From: Salegentibacter lacus | GTDB taxonomy: Bacteria; Bacteroidota; Bacteroidia; Flavobacteriales; Flavobacteriaceae | Direction: 5' to 3' | Assembly: GCF_020164555.1 (NCBI RefSeq) | Contig: NZ_JAIQZB010000001.1 | Span: 62,001 to 126,000 of the forward strand | DNA length: 64,000 bases | Part shown: positions 8,146 through 17,635 of the stretch, piece after piece | How the letters are laid out: every line of letters starts with the position of its first letter | Numbering within the stretch: position 1 is the stretch's first letter | Position numbers and translations under genes: made by a program | Notes under the pieces: generated by a model | Told to the model about the DNA's origin: nothing | Seen by the model: only the letters and a program-made list of their open reading frames with translations | The model's database searches: none

Positions 8146-9681
8146 CTAAAAGAATCCCAGTTTATTCTTATCATAAGAAATCAGCATATTTTTGCTTTGG
8201 CGGTAGTGATTCAGCATCATTAAGTGATTCTCTCTCCCGAAACCGGATTTCTTATATCCTCCAAACGGCGCGTGTGCAGGATAATCGTGATAGCAGTTCA
8301 CCCAAACCCGTCCGGCTTTTATCGCTCTCGGAATTTGATACAATTGATGTGCATCTCGCGTCCAAACTCCGGCACCAAGTCCGTACATCGTATCGTTTGC
8401 GATTTCAATAGCTTCGGCTTCATCTTTAAAAGTACAAACCGCAACTACAGGTCCAAAAATCTCTTCCTGGAAAACACGCATTTTATTATGACCTTTCAGA
8501 ATAGTTGGCTGAATGTAAAATCCGTTTGCCAGATCTCCGTCAAGTTTTGCAGCATCGCCGCCGGTTAAAACCTCAGCACCTTCATCTTTTCCAATTTTTA
8601 TATATTCCAGAATTTTCTGATGCTGATCGCTGGAAGCCTGTGCGCCCATCATTGTAGATTCCTCAAACGGATTGCCCATTTTTATAGCTTTAGTACGCTC
8701 TATCACTCTTTTAATGAATTCATCATAGATATCTTCCTGGATTAAAATCCTGGATGGCGCTGTACACACTTCTCCCTGATTAAAGGCGAAAAGTACGGCG
8801 CCCTCAATACATTTATCCAGGAAAGCATCATCGTGATCCATAATACTGTTGAAGAAAACATTTGGTGATTTCCCTCCCAATTCCATCGTAACCGGATGCA
8901 GGTTTTTTGAAGCATATTGCATAATTAACTGCCCTGTGGTAGTTTCTCCCGTAAAAGCTACTTTATCTACATTTGGGCTGGAAGCCAAAGGTTTTCCTGC
9001 TTCGGGTCCAAATCCGTGAATTACGTTGAATACCCCGGGAGGTAAAAGGTCGGCTATTTTTTCGGCTAAAAATGTTGCTGATGCCGGGGTTTGCTCCGCC
9101 GGTTTTAATACTACACAATTTCCTGAAGCCAAAGCGGGAGCTACCTTCCACGCCAGCATTAATAATGGAAAGTTCCACGGAATAATTTGTGCAACCACTC
9201 CAAGTGGTTCATTTATAATAAGAGAAAGTGTGTTCTCATTCAATTCTGTAGCGGAACCTTCTTCGGCCCTGATTGCTGAAGCAAAATACCTAAAATGATC
9301 TGCTGCCAGAGGCACATCGGCATTCATAGTTTCGCGGATAGATTTCCCATTATCGGCTGTTTCCATTTGCGCGAAAGTTTCCAGGTTTTCCTGGATCACG
9401 TCGGCTATTTTATGGAGAATTCCAGCGCGCTCTGCAGCCGAGGTATTTCCCCATTTGTGCTTGGCATTATTAGCGGCTTCGATCGCGCTGTTCACATCCT
9501 TCTCATTGGAACGTGGATACTTTGCCAATAGCTTATTATCTACCGGCGAATGATTTTCGAAGTATTTACCATCTATAGGATCCTGGAATTTTCCGTTAAT
9601 GAAATTGCCGTATTTTTCTTTAAATTTTGGTGCTGAATAGCTCATAGAAATATTTTTAAAATTCACATCCCTAATATCCAT
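8146..9681 (-). CDS. Aldehyde dehydrogenase, acetaldehyde dehydrogenase (ExaC/AldB) type
   Basis: A 511-residue NAD(P)-dependent aldehyde dehydrogenase. Visible family features are [19 protein letters not shown], the nucleotide site FTGETTTGQ, the general base in [10 protein letters not shown], the catalytic Cys in [11 protein letters not shown] and [13 protein letters not shown]. Together with the adjoining DUF779 gene this points to oxidation of acetaldehyde or another short aldehyde to the acid. The first ATG (9681) adds twelve residues; the ATG at 9645, giving [13 protein letters not shown], matches family N-termini better and may be the true start. It is transcribed away from an AraC-type regulator across a 76-base gap. 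Confidence 0.9.
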   Translation of the reverse strand: MDIRDVNFKNISMSYSAPKFKEKYGNFINGKFQDPIDGKYFENHSPVDNKLLAKYPRSNEKDVNSAIEAANNAKHKWGNTSAAERAGILHKIADVIQENLETFAQMETADNGKSIRETMNADVPLAADHFRYFASAIRAEEGSATELNENTLSLIINEPLGVVAQIIPWNFPLLMLAWKVAPALASGNCVVLKPAEQTPASATFLAEKIADLLPPGVFNVIHGFGPEAGKPLASSPNVDKVAFTGETTTGQLIMQYASKNLHPVTMELGGKSPNVFFNSIMDHDDAFLDKCIEGAVLFAFNQGEVCTAPSRILIQEDIYDEFIKRVIERTKAIKMGNPFEESTMMGAQASSDQHQKILEYIKIGKDEGAEVLTGGDAAKLDGDLANGFYIQPTILKGHNKMRVFQEEIFGPVVAVCTFKDEAEAIEIANDTMYGLGAGVWTRDAHQLYQIPRAIKAGRVWVNCYHDYPAHAPFGGYKKSGFGRENHLMMLNHYRQSKNMLISYDKNKLGFF

Positions 9682-9757
9682 AATTTTAAGACCAAAAAAT
9701 TGAACTTTTCTACAAATAAGTATTACATTACTATCAACTTACTAAATTAAAGTTGCT

Positions 9758-10675
9758 TTGAACACGAATCTATTAAACTATAATCGCAATCTGAAGCTAA
9801 ATACTTCTATTGAAAACAGAACAATTTACAGTGCCGATTATGCTGAATTAAATGTTTTTGAAACCCAGCAGGTAGCAGAGAAGGTGAATCTTCAGTTTGG
9901 ATTTCCTATTATTGCGAGTATGCTTACGGGTAAAAAAATAATGCATTTGGAGGGGATGAAATCTTTCGAGTTTTTTCCCGGGGAATCGGTTGTGTTGCCT
10001 TCAGACAAAAAGATGTTGATAGACTTTCCATTGGCCAATTCAAAAAATCCTACTCGTTGTCTCGCCCTGGGAATTGATCCCGATAAAATAAAGGAAACCG
10101 TTCAAATATTTAATGAGAATACCAGAATTGACTTTGAAAATGACAACCACAGTTTTGACGCCAGTGCCGTACATTTAGCCAATAACCATCAGGTGCAATT
10201 TGTTTTAGATCGAATTTTCAGCACTTTTTTGGAAGATGGAAAAGCGAAAGATGCGCTGCTGGACCTAATGGTAAAAGAACTTATTATCAGGTTGCTTCAA
10301 ACCAAAGCAAAAGTCATGTTGCTAGACAATGAAACCCTTTTTGATAATAACAGGATGGCCTTTATCGTGAAGTATATGCGGGAACATCTTACCGAAAATA
10401 TTAATGTAGAAAAACTGGCCGATAAAGCCTGTATGAGCACTTCTAATTTTTACCGAAGTTTTAAAAATACTTTGGGCGAAACGCCTATTGATTATTTGAA
10501 CGGAGAGCGGATAAAATTCGCAAAAAAACTGATTCAAAAAACAGCCTGGAAATTTTCTGATATTGCTTATAAAAGCGGTTTTAACAACACAAGTTATTTT
10601 AACCGGCAGTTTAAACGATTTGAGAAGATCACGCCAAATCAATATAGAAAACTGGTGAGAGGTAATCTCACTTAA
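9758..10675 (+). CDS. AraC-family transcriptional regulator
   Basis: A 305-residue regulator. Residues about 1-190 form an AraC-type sensor domain; the last 100 hold two helix-turn-helix motifs, NVEKLADKACMSTSNFYRSF and FSDIAYKSGFNNTSYFNRQF, ending in the family signature KITPNQYRK. The gene begins with TTG at 9758; no ATG occurs before residue 55, so TTG is the likely start. It sits divergently to the aldehyde dehydrogenase/DUF779 operon and most likely activates it in response to the substrate or its precursor alcohol. Its 3' end overlaps by four bases with the convergent DUF302 gene. Confidence 0.88.
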   Translation: MNTNLLNYNRNLKLNTSIENRTIYSADYAELNVFETQQVAEKVNLQFGFPIIASMLTGKKIMHLEGMKSFEFFPGESVVLPSDKKMLIDFPLANSKNPTRCLALGIDPDKIKETVQIFNENTRIDFENDNHSFDASAVHLANNHQVQFVLDRIFSTFLEDGKAKDALLDLMVKELIIRLLQTKAKVMLLDNETLFDNNRMAFIVKYMREHLTENINVEKLADKACMSTSNFYRSFKNTLGETPIDYLNGERIKFAKKLIQKTAWKFSDIAYKSGFNNTSYFNRQFKRFEKITPNQYRKLVRGNLT

Positions 10676-11565
10676 TATTTTGCTGCATTTTTACTCAGAT
10701 TGTCAAGCGCATTTCTCATAGTTTCCAGCTGCGGAATACTCTTATTCATATTAAACCTTTGAGCTAAAAATGCCGGATCATTATAAGAAATCTTCACTAT
10801 ACCGGCCTCATCCCGCCAAACCAAAAATTTAACCGGAAATTCTAAAGCAATCTTTGTATTTTCCTGCATAATTGGAGTCCCAATATTTGGATTTCCGAAG
10901 ATAATAAGGCGTGTGGGACGTAGACCTAAGCCTACTTTCTCTGCATTTTTAAAATGATCTATTTCTGAAAAAACCTGAAGATTAGGATTTTCTTCAATGG
11001 TATTTATTAACCGATCATAGGTGGTTTTAAAATCAAATTCGCTAATTTCTGAAATAATGCCCTGGTGTTTATCCAGTTTAAATTTACCAGACTTTTTCAC
11101 TTTACCCCCGGATGCTTTGGAAGCTATATTTTGAAGGCCTTTTTTAATATCAGACAGAATTTTAACCCTTTTAAAATCATACCTGGATTTCAGATAATTG
11201 ATACTACTATATGTGACCTCTATTCCCTCTTCATTTTTATAAACTAACATTTTAAGCGGAAGATCTAATCCAGCCAATTGATCTTTTTGTATTAATAAGC
11301 TGCCTTGTTTAGGGTCGCCAAATATTAGAACAGTGGTTTCATCCAACTTCAAATTAGCTTCTTCAGCATTTTTAGAATGTTTAATTTTAGTAAAAAGGGA
11401 TAAGGCATCATTTTGTTTGAGCACCGCTTCTAATCGGGAGACAGTACTTTCAAAACCGTACCTACTTTCAGTTATCATAAGATGATCCTTCTGCTTTTCC
11501 TGAGCTAAACCTGAGAAACTTCCGAAGAAAAACAAAATAGGAATAAACTTTAATATAGATTTCAT
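10672..11565 (-). CDS. Exported protein with two DUF302 domains
   Basis: A 297-residue secreted protein: signal peptide MKSILKFIPILFFFGSFSGLAQ, then two DUF302 domains, residues about 30-150 and 165-290. Both repeat the same elements: a SRYGFESTVSRLE / SEFDFKTTYDRLI helix, a VFSEIDHFKNAE-type strand, LIFGDPKQGSLLI / IIFGNPNIGTPIM, and LVYKNEEGIEVTY / LVWRDEAGIVKISY. DUF302 has an alpha/beta fold of unknown function and is normally single or fused to other domains. The two halves are clear paralogues, so an internal duplication produced this gene. No operon partner is visible. Confidence 0.82.
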   Translation of the reverse strand: MKSILKFIPILFFFGSFSGLAQEKQKDHLMITESRYGFESTVSRLEAVLKQNDALSLFTKIKHSKNAEEANLKLDETTVLIFGDPKQGSLLIQKDQLAGLDLPLKMLVYKNEEGIEVTYSSINYLKSRYDFKRVKILSDIKKGLQNIASKASGGKVKKSGKFKLDKHQGIISEISEFDFKTTYDRLINTIEENPNLQVFSEIDHFKNAEKVGLGLRPTRLIIFGNPNIGTPIMQENTKIALEFPVKFLVWRDEAGIVKISYNDPAFLAQRFNMNKSIPQLETMRNALDNLSKNAAKY

Positions 11566-11743
11566 AGCTCCAATTCTACCTTTAAGTTAATCAATTCTAA
11601 GGAGATAAAGAGTCAAATACTTTAGCTTTTCAAGTTTTATGAGTATTTTGACAAGGTGTAAAATTCAGGGTCTTGTAATTCTTGTATCTTTACACCCGCG
11701 CTTTTTTAAGCGGCCCTAACAACTATCTAATTTTAAAGAATTT

Positions 11744-12358
11744 ATGCACGTAGCGATTGCAGGCAATATAGGAGCTGGTAAAACCACGCTTACTAAATTA
11801 TTGGCAAAACATTACAACTGGGAAGCACAATATGAAGATGTACTGGAAAACCCCTATCTCGAAGATTTTTATAATAAAATGGAGCGTTGGTCTTTTAACC
11901 TTCAAATTTACTTTTTAAACAGCCGTTTCAGGCAAATCTTACAAATTCGTGAGAGCGGAAAAAAAATTATCCAGGACAGGACTATTTATGAAGACGCCCA
12001 TATTTTCGCGCCCAATCTTCACGCCATGGGTTTAATGACCAATCGTGATTTTAAAAATTACAGTTCGCTTTTTGATCTTATGGAAAGCGTAGTCCAGGGA
12101 CCTGACTTGCTTATTTACTTAAGAAGCAGTATCCCGAACCTGGTATCACAAATACATAAACGAGGCCGTGATTATGAAAATTCTATTTCTATCGATTATT
12201 TAAGTCGGTTAAATGAAAGATATGAGGCCTGGGTGCACAATTATAACAAAGGAAACTTGTTAATAATAGATGTAGATAATATTAACTTTGTAGATAATCC
12301 CGAAGATCTGGGAGATATTATAAACCGCATTGATGCTGAGATTCACGGTTTATTTTAA
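11744..12358 (+). CDS. Deoxynucleoside kinase
   Basis: A 204-residue cytoplasmic kinase of the dCK/dGK/TK2-like family that phosphorylates deoxynucleosides with ATP. The P-loop GNIGAGKTT lies at residues 7-15, the DRTIYEDAHIFA stretch carries the DR(S/T) motif and the general base neighbourhood, and the lid region is HKRGRDYE. It salvages deoxynucleosides, fitting the nucleoside transporter and thyA at 27-30 kb. The sequence TATCTTTA at about 11681 resembles a Bacteroidetes -7 box, followed by a small CGCTT/AAGCG hairpin in the leader. The fatty acid hydroxylase gene follows after 12 bases. Confidence 0.88.
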   Translation: MHVAIAGNIGAGKTTLTKLLAKHYNWEAQYEDVLENPYLEDFYNKMERWSFNLQIYFLNSRFRQILQIRESGKKIIQDRTIYEDAHIFAPNLHAMGLMTNRDFKNYSSLFDLMESVVQGPDLLIYLRSSIPNLVSQIHKRGRDYENSISIDYLSRLNERYEAWVHNYNKGNLLIIDVDNINFVDNPEDLGDIINRIDAEIHGLF

Positions 12359-12370
12359 AAAGTATGAAGT

Positions 12371-13036
12371 ATGGAATCAACAAAACTTAAACGGCCAAAG
12401 CACAAGGGTTCTCCTAAATTGTTTGATAACCCAATTTTAGAAAAACTTACACATACGCATATTTCGCTTCCGTTAATTATTTTTGGAGTAATCGCAGCAG
12501 CTTTAATTTACTACGGAATAATTGAAAAGGGTTTTGAAGCACCCGAAATGATAGGCCTCTTTGTAGCCGGGCTTTTCTTTTTCACTTTCGTGGAATATTT
12601 AATGCACCGGTATTTATACCATATCCCGGCCAACAGTGAGCGTAAAAAGAAAATTTCTTACACGATGCACGGCGTTCACCACGATTACCCGAAAGACAAA
12701 TCCCGATTAGCGATGCCACCGGTTTTAAGCTTGATAATCGCAACCGTGCTATTTATTATTTACCGGGCTGTTTTAGGTGATTATGTATTCGGATTCCTGG
12801 CCGGATTTTTAATAGGATATGCTGCTTACCTGGCAGTTCATTATTCGGTTCACGCTTTCAACGTACCTAATAATTTCTTGAAGACGTTATGGCATCATCA
12901 CAGCATTCACCATTATCGTGAATCAGACAGGGCTTTTGGCGTTTCTTCTCCACTTTGGGATCATATTTTTGGAACAATGCCAAGAAAAAATCCAGCTAGC
13001 AGGAAAACAGCTGTCGGGCAGAGTATTGATGATTAA
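12371..13036 (+). CDS. Fatty acid hydroxylase superfamily (fatty acid 2-hydroxylase-like)
   Basis: A 221-residue membrane di-iron enzyme. Membrane segments lie near residues 30-50, 60-78 and 118-155, with the histidine clusters HRYLYH, MHGVHHDYP, HYSVH and HHHSIHHY that bind the diiron centre. The spacing matches the Scs7/FA2H type C-terminal half rather than sterol desaturases. Flavobacteria make sphingolipid-like capnines and hydroxylated fatty acids, so 2-hydroxylation of acyl chains is a reasonable inference. It begins 12 bases after the deoxynucleoside kinase and is probably cotranscribed, though no functional link is evident. Confidence 0.85.
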   Translation: MESTKLKRPKHKGSPKLFDNPILEKLTHTHISLPLIIFGVIAAALIYYGIIEKGFEAPEMIGLFVAGLFFFTFVEYLMHRYLYHIPANSERKKKISYTMHGVHHDYPKDKSRLAMPPVLSLIIATVLFIIYRAVLGDYVFGFLAGFLIGYAAYLAVHYSVHAFNVPNNFLKTLWHHHSIHHYRESDRAFGVSSPLWDHIFGTMPRKNPASRKTAVGQSIDD

Positions 13037-13047
13037 AAACCGGGATT

Positions 13048-14082
13048 TTATATAAACCCATGTTCTTTCGCGTGTTCCACAGCTTCTTGCGAAGTTTCCA
13101 CCATCAATACAGGTGTAGTTTCAAAGTTGTCTATAATACTTCGAACGCGATTCATTTGCTTTTTATGCTTTACACTTCTTAAATAAATCGCCAGAATCCT
13201 ATCGGGATATTGGGCGGCTATTTCGGTATAAATAGATGCATCGTGTTCGCCGCTATCCCCAATAAGAATAAAATTCATTTCAGGATAAGTCTTTAAAATA
13301 TTGGCAATCTCCTTTTGTTTGTGAGGCTTTTCAGGTTTTATGGTACCATCAAAAGGCGTTCTAAATTTTCGCAATAAAATTGGACCTTTTGGAAATGCAT
13401 TATGATCTAAAAATAGTTTGAGATATTCATATAAGTTCCACGGACTGTTACTCAAATAAAAGATGGGATTGTTAGGTGTACCGTCTCTACCTGTATGAAG
13501 TTTTTGGTAGAATTCAGCTGCACCTTTCAACGGAATCCTATTATAAGCATTGGTAAGCAATGAGTTTTTCAGCAACCTAAGTTTCAAAAATGAAGTCACG
13601 CCGGTATGCAAAATAGTATCATCTATATCACTGATTACGCCATATTCAGCATTAGGATCAGGAATCAAAAAATCACCTTTAAATGGATCTTCCAGTAATT
13701 CTGTCTTTTTACCAAGTGGACCTTTGTAGTACAATTCGTAATCCAACCAACCTTCCTCATCGGCGTGTTCTGCCAGGTTTTCATCTATAATATCATCGAA
13801 CAAAAAGAAACCTTCGGCACCACTTTCTGCAGTTGCTTCTACCTTACCAGGTAGTCTTAAATCAATTTGTGCTTCCGGGATTTCAAAAGTGTCAAATTGC
13901 TTATAAGTGGTTTTTATGGTTTTAAAAATATTAGCACCTTTAGTTATTTTGAGCGGTTCATTATCCAGTACACGTCCAAGTATATAAAGGTGGGAATGTG
14001 TACCGTAACTTCGATATGGCGTAATAAGAACCTGCTCTATAAATTTGTACCTGCCGGCGAGTTTACGTAATCTTTTCTTCAT
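13048..14082 (-). CDS. App1-type phosphatase domain protein (DUF2183)
   Basis: A 344-residue protein with an N-terminal beta-rich region (about 1-130) and an App1 catalytic domain. The HAD-like nucleophile motif is SDIDDTILHTGVT, followed by FYLSNSPWNLYEYL and the acidic motif ILIGDSGEHDASIYTEIA. In yeast App1 is a phosphatidate phosphatase; bacterial members have not been given a firm substrate. It starts 63 bases after the ligD stop on the same strand, so it may be the last gene of the NHEJ operon. A role in lipid metabolism is the default; a link to DNA end processing would be speculation. Confidence 0.8.
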   Translation of the reverse strand: MKKRLRKLAGRYKFIEQVLITPYRSYGTHSHLYILGRVLDNEPLKITKGANIFKTIKTTYKQFDTFEIPEAQIDLRLPGKVEATAESGAEGFFLFDDIIDENLAEHADEEGWLDYELYYKGPLGKKTELLEDPFKGDFLIPDPNAEYGVISDIDDTILHTGVTSFLKLRLLKNSLLTNAYNRIPLKGAAEFYQKLHTGRDGTPNNPIFYLSNSPWNLYEYLKLFLDHNAFPKGPILLRKFRTPFDGTIKPEKPHKQKEIANILKTYPEMNFILIGDSGEHDASIYTEIAAQYPDRILAIYLRSVKHKKQMNRVRSIIDNFETTPVLMVETSQEAVEHAKEHGFI

Positions 14083-14145
14083 TAATTTCCACTTTGTGTC
14101 AAGTTAAAAATTCTTCGTAAGCCCCGCTATGCTTTTAAATAAACT

Positions 14146-16605
14146 TTAGGAAGATTCAAGATTTTGCATTGCCTTTTCCATATCAATCCCATCTTCCAGC
14201 ACCCTAGTAAATAAATCTCCTTTTTTTTGAATTCGCTGCGGCATATCTTTAATGGTAAAATCAAGAATTTTAAGTCCGCTTTTTACCTCTTTCCATTCCA
14301 GGGGAGTTGAAACCGGCGCACCGGGTTTTGGGCGTGCGCAGTAGGCAGAAGCTAAAGTTTGACCTCTTCGGTTTTGTAAATAATCCAGGTAAATTTTATC
14401 CTTTCTTTTCTTCTTTGCCCGGTCCATACTGGTTATTTCAGGAACTTTATCGGCAATATAATAGCACAGTAATTTAGTAAAATCGCGAGCTTCATCATAG
14501 GAATAATTTCCGCCTAGCGGAATATAAATATGAAGTCCGCTGGAACCTGAAGTTTTGCAATAGCCTTTAATTTTAGCCAAATCCATCACTTCTTTTGCAG
14601 CCTGGGCCACCTCAATAACTTCTTCAAAAGTATTTTTATCAGAAGGGTCTAAATCTATAACTGTGTAATCAGGAAAATCAAGTTTTTCCACCCTGGAATT
14701 CCACGGATTGATCTCTATACAACCCAAATTGGCCATATATAAAAGTGTGGGTTCGTTCTGGCAAAGCAAATATTCAATATCTTTCTCTGAAGATTCCGAA
14801 TAAATTTCTGTGGTTGCTATCCAATCGGGTAAATTCCCTTCGTTATCTTTTTGATAAAACCCCTGTTTTTTAATGCCGTTAGGATGCCGGTGTAAATTCT
14901 GAGGACGATCTATTAGATAAGGCAACATCACTTCTGAAACCTGGATGTAATAATCTATTAAATCGTATTTTCTAAAGCCGGAATCCGGCCAGTACAATTT
15001 GTCCAGGTTGGTAAATGGGACTTCTATTCCATCTATCTCCAGGCTGTCTCCCGATTTCTTTTTTGAAGAAGACTTTTTAGTATTACTTTTTTCGGAAGTT
15101 TTATTTTCAATAATCTCTTCAGCGGAAATTTCCTCTGGTTCTTTATCTGCCCGTAAAGCTTTAAAAACGGGATGCCGTAGTTTTCCTGTTTTTGTGATTT
15201 CTGAAAACTTTACCTCAGCAATTAAATCGGGGCGCATCCAAACCGGTTCCCTCCCTTTTAAATTGATTTTTTTGGGAAAAGGAGAGGTTTTTCGTTCTCT
15301 TCTTTTAAACTTTTTCAGTAATTCTTTTTGCTCATCATTAGAGAAACCGGTACCACAATTTCCGATATATTTTAAATCTTCACCCTCGTAAGCGCCCATA
15401 ATCAAAGAACCAAAAACTGATCCTTCTGAAATAGTGTACCCGCAAATGAGTACTTCCCGGGTGTTTTCGCCTTTTAACTTTAACCAGTTTTCAGTTCTAT
15501 AACCGGGAGAATAGGTAGTATCTGCTTTTTTGGCGATCACACCTTCCAGTCCCAGGTCTATGGCTTTATTATAAAACGCGCTACCCATTCCTTCAATATG
15601 ATCGCAGTATTGCACCAGTTCCAGATCTTCCAAAACTTCAGAAATTAAACTTTTGCGCTCTAAAAGTGGTAAATCCAACATAGAGTGCCCATTAAGAAAA
15701 AGCATATCAAAAACATAGTAACGTAAGACGCCCGGCGTGTTTTCATCATAATTTTGCAATGCTTGAAACTGCGGGATTCCCTCTTTATTCAACACCACGA
15801 TTTCACCATCTAAAATCACATCGTGTTCAATCTGTTCTAAATCTTTAACCAGTTTTGAAAATTTTGAATTAAAAGAAATCCCATTACGAGAATAGAGGTC
15901 TACCTTGCCATCTTCAATATTGGCCAGGGCGCGAAAACCATCCCATTTTAATTCGTAAATCCAATCGGGGTCATTGAAGATTTTCTTGCCGGAGGTAGCC
16001 AGCATTGGCTTTATAAATTCTGAAGGCTTTATTTTCCTGACCTTTCCTTTAGATTTATCGGTGTCTTTATTTTTAGAAGATTTTTCAGAAAAAACTTCGG
16101 CGTCATAATCTAAATCGGTAGAAAAATCGTCTTTCTTTTTTATCAATAACCACTGATTTTTCTTATCACCTCGCTTAGTTCTAACCAAAGCAAATTCACC
16201 TTTAATTTTGCTGCCACTAAAAACGATTTTCAGGTTACCGTCTTCCCATTGTTCCTCAAGGTTATCTTTTGTTTTTGCAGCGGCTTTAAAAGTGCCTTTA
16301 TCCCAAATTTGCATTTGCCCAGCGCCATAATTTCCTTTGGGGATTGTGCCTTCAAAATGTAAATATTTAACGGGATGATCTTCGGTTTCAATAGCAAGGC
16401 GCTTGTCTTTCGGGTTCATTGACGGACCTTTGGGAACAGCCCAGCTCTTTAGCACGCCATCCATTTCCAGGCGTAAATCGTAATGCAATCGCGTAGCTTC
16501 GTGCCTTTGAATAACAAAGCGTCCCCGGTTTTCGGTAGAAAAATCGGCACCGGGCTCGGGAGTGTTATTAAAGTCGCGTTTCTTTTTATAATCTTCTAAA
16601 CCCAT
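14146..16605 (-). CDS. ligD: Multifunctional DNA ligase D
   Basis: An 819-residue NHEJ enzyme with all three classical domains in the order phosphoesterase, ligase, polymerase. The 3'-phosphoesterase spans about 25-160 with RHEATRLHYDLRLE and the GNYGAGQMQIWD loop. The ATP-dependent ligase runs from about 195 to 490, with the adenylated Lys220 in ELKWDGFR and an OB fold containing MRPDLIAEVKFSEIT. A Lys/Ser-rich linker near 495-515 leads to the AEP-type polymerase with DLDPSD metal ligands and SGSSGLHIYIPL. It repairs double-strand breaks with Ku by trimming, filling and sealing ends. It follows ku by three bases. Confidence 0.95.
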   Translation of the reverse strand: MGLEDYKKKRDFNNTPEPGADFSTENRGRFVIQRHEATRLHYDLRLEMDGVLKSWAVPKGPSMNPKDKRLAIETEDHPVKYLHFEGTIPKGNYGAGQMQIWDKGTFKAAAKTKDNLEEQWEDGNLKIVFSGSKIKGEFALVRTKRGDKKNQWLLIKKKDDFSTDLDYDAEVFSEKSSKNKDTDKSKGKVRKIKPSEFIKPMLATSGKKIFNDPDWIYELKWDGFRALANIEDGKVDLYSRNGISFNSKFSKLVKDLEQIEHDVILDGEIVVLNKEGIPQFQALQNYDENTPGVLRYYVFDMLFLNGHSMLDLPLLERKSLISEVLEDLELVQYCDHIEGMGSAFYNKAIDLGLEGVIAKKADTTYSPGYRTENWLKLKGENTREVLICGYTISEGSVFGSLIMGAYEGEDLKYIGNCGTGFSNDEQKELLKKFKRRERKTSPFPKKINLKGREPVWMRPDLIAEVKFSEITKTGKLRHPVFKALRADKEPEEISAEEIIENKTSEKSNTKKSSSKKKSGDSLEIDGIEVPFTNLDKLYWPDSGFRKYDLIDYYIQVSEVMLPYLIDRPQNLHRHPNGIKKQGFYQKDNEGNLPDWIATTEIYSESSEKDIEYLLCQNEPTLLYMANLGCIEINPWNSRVEKLDFPDYTVIDLDPSDKNTFEEVIEVAQAAKEVMDLAKIKGYCKTSGSSGLHIYIPLGGNYSYDEARDFTKLLCYYIADKVPEITSMDRAKKKRKDKIYLDYLQNRRGQTLASAYCARPKPGAPVSTPLEWKEVKSGLKILDFTIKDMPQRIQKKGDLFTRVLEDGIDMEKAMQNLESS

Positions 16606-16608
16606 CGC

Positions 16609-17385
16609 TTAGGAGGCTTTAGATTTTTTCTTTTTATCAAGACTGGCCTTTAATTTTGCCATAAGGTCTTTAGCCTGGGTAGGTTCTTCTTTGAATTTCT
16701 GTGGTTTCGGCTTTTTCCCGGTGCTTTTAGACTCAATAATCTTCATTAACTGGTCATTATAAACATCTTTAAATTTATCGGGATCAAATTCTGTAGTGTA
16801 TTGCTCAATTAGAGAAATAGCCATATCCACCTCTTTTTTTGCGACTTTCGTATTCGGTAACTTCAGGTCTTTGGTTTCCCTAATTTCATCTGAAAATCTT
16901 ATTACATGAAGTACCAGTGCTTTATCATAAACCCCAACCAGGCTTAGATGCTCCTTTTGCCGCATCACAAAAGTTGCCACGCCCAGTTTGCCCGTTTTTT
17001 TTAAAGCATCGCGAAGTAAGTTATAAGATTTTCCGCCCTCTTTTTGTGGCTCCAGGAAATAAGGTTTTTTATAAAGGACCTCGGCCACATCATCTTCGGC
17101 CACAAATTCTTCAATATCTATGGTTTTACTCTTTTTAAGGTTGGCATTTTCAAAATCCTCTTTCTCGAGCACGATATAATCTTCGTCTTTTTTAAAGCCT
17201 TTTACAATATCTTTCCATTCTACTTCTTTACCGGTATCCTCGTTCACTCGTTTATATCGAATACGCGCGTTATCGTGCTTATCCAACATATCAAGGTCGA
17301 GTTTTCTGCTTTCTGAAGCCGAATATAATTTTACCGGGATGGAAACCAGTCCGAAGCTAATAGAGCCGTTCCAGATAGATCTCAT
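16609..17385 (-). CDS. ku: Bacterial Ku protein
   Basis: A 258-residue Ku. It begins MRSIWNGSISFGLVSIPVKLY, the standard start of bacterial Ku (first 20 residues as core bridge region), and shows the YFLEPQKEGGKSYNLL and MRQKEHLSLVGVYDKALVLH segments. The homodimer rings DNA ends and recruits LigD. The C-terminus is a short basic tail (ASLDKKKKSKAS) and has no SAP domain. It lies one base after the 82-residue small gene and three bases before ligD, so the three are almost certainly one transcript. Confidence 0.95.
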   Translation of the reverse strand: MRSIWNGSISFGLVSIPVKLYSASESRKLDLDMLDKHDNARIRYKRVNEDTGKEVEWKDIVKGFKKDEDYIVLEKEDFENANLKKSKTIDIEEFVAEDDVAEVLYKKPYFLEPQKEGGKSYNLLRDALKKTGKLGVATFVMRQKEHLSLVGVYDKALVLHVIRFSDEIRETKDLKLPNTKVAKKEVDMAISLIEQYTTEFDPDKFKDVYNDQLMKIIESKSTGKKPKPQKFKEEPTQAKDLMAKLKASLDKKKKSKAS

Positions 17386-17386
17386 T

Positions 17387-17635
17387 TTAGTGGTTTCTAA
17401 GGGCTTTAATTAACTCATCCTTACTCATATCGCTTCGTCCTTCAATCCCAATCTCCTGGGCTTTCTCATAGAGTTCTTCTTTAGTGCGTTCTTCATATTT
17501 ATCGGCTTTCCCGCCCTTTTCACCCGAGTTGGAATCATTTGCAATTCTCGCGGCTTTAGACTTGCTCATCCCTTTATCGCGAAGTTCCTCATACTGTTCA
17601 TCATTCTTAATTGATGGTCCGTGATCTTTAGCCAT
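17387..17635 (-). CDS. Small Rho_N/SAP-like protein leading the Ku-LigD operon (DUF7218-like)
   Basis: An 82-residue hydrophilic protein. The N-terminal half (MAKDHGPSIKNDEQYEELR, then GMSKSKAARIAND) matches the small KDHGPSIK family often called DUF7218; the C-terminal half, RTKEELYEKAQEIGIEGRSD followed by MSKDELIKALR, is a Rho_N/SAP-type helix-extended-helix that binds nucleic acid in other proteins. It is the first gene of the NHEJ operon, one base before ku. A DNA-tethering or accessory role in end joining is an inference from domain and position; no experimental function is known to me. Confidence 0.78.
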   Translation of the reverse strand: MAKDHGPSIKNDEQYEELRDKGMSKSKAARIANDSNSGEKGGKADKYEERTKEELYEKAQEIGIEGRSDMSKDELIKALRNH

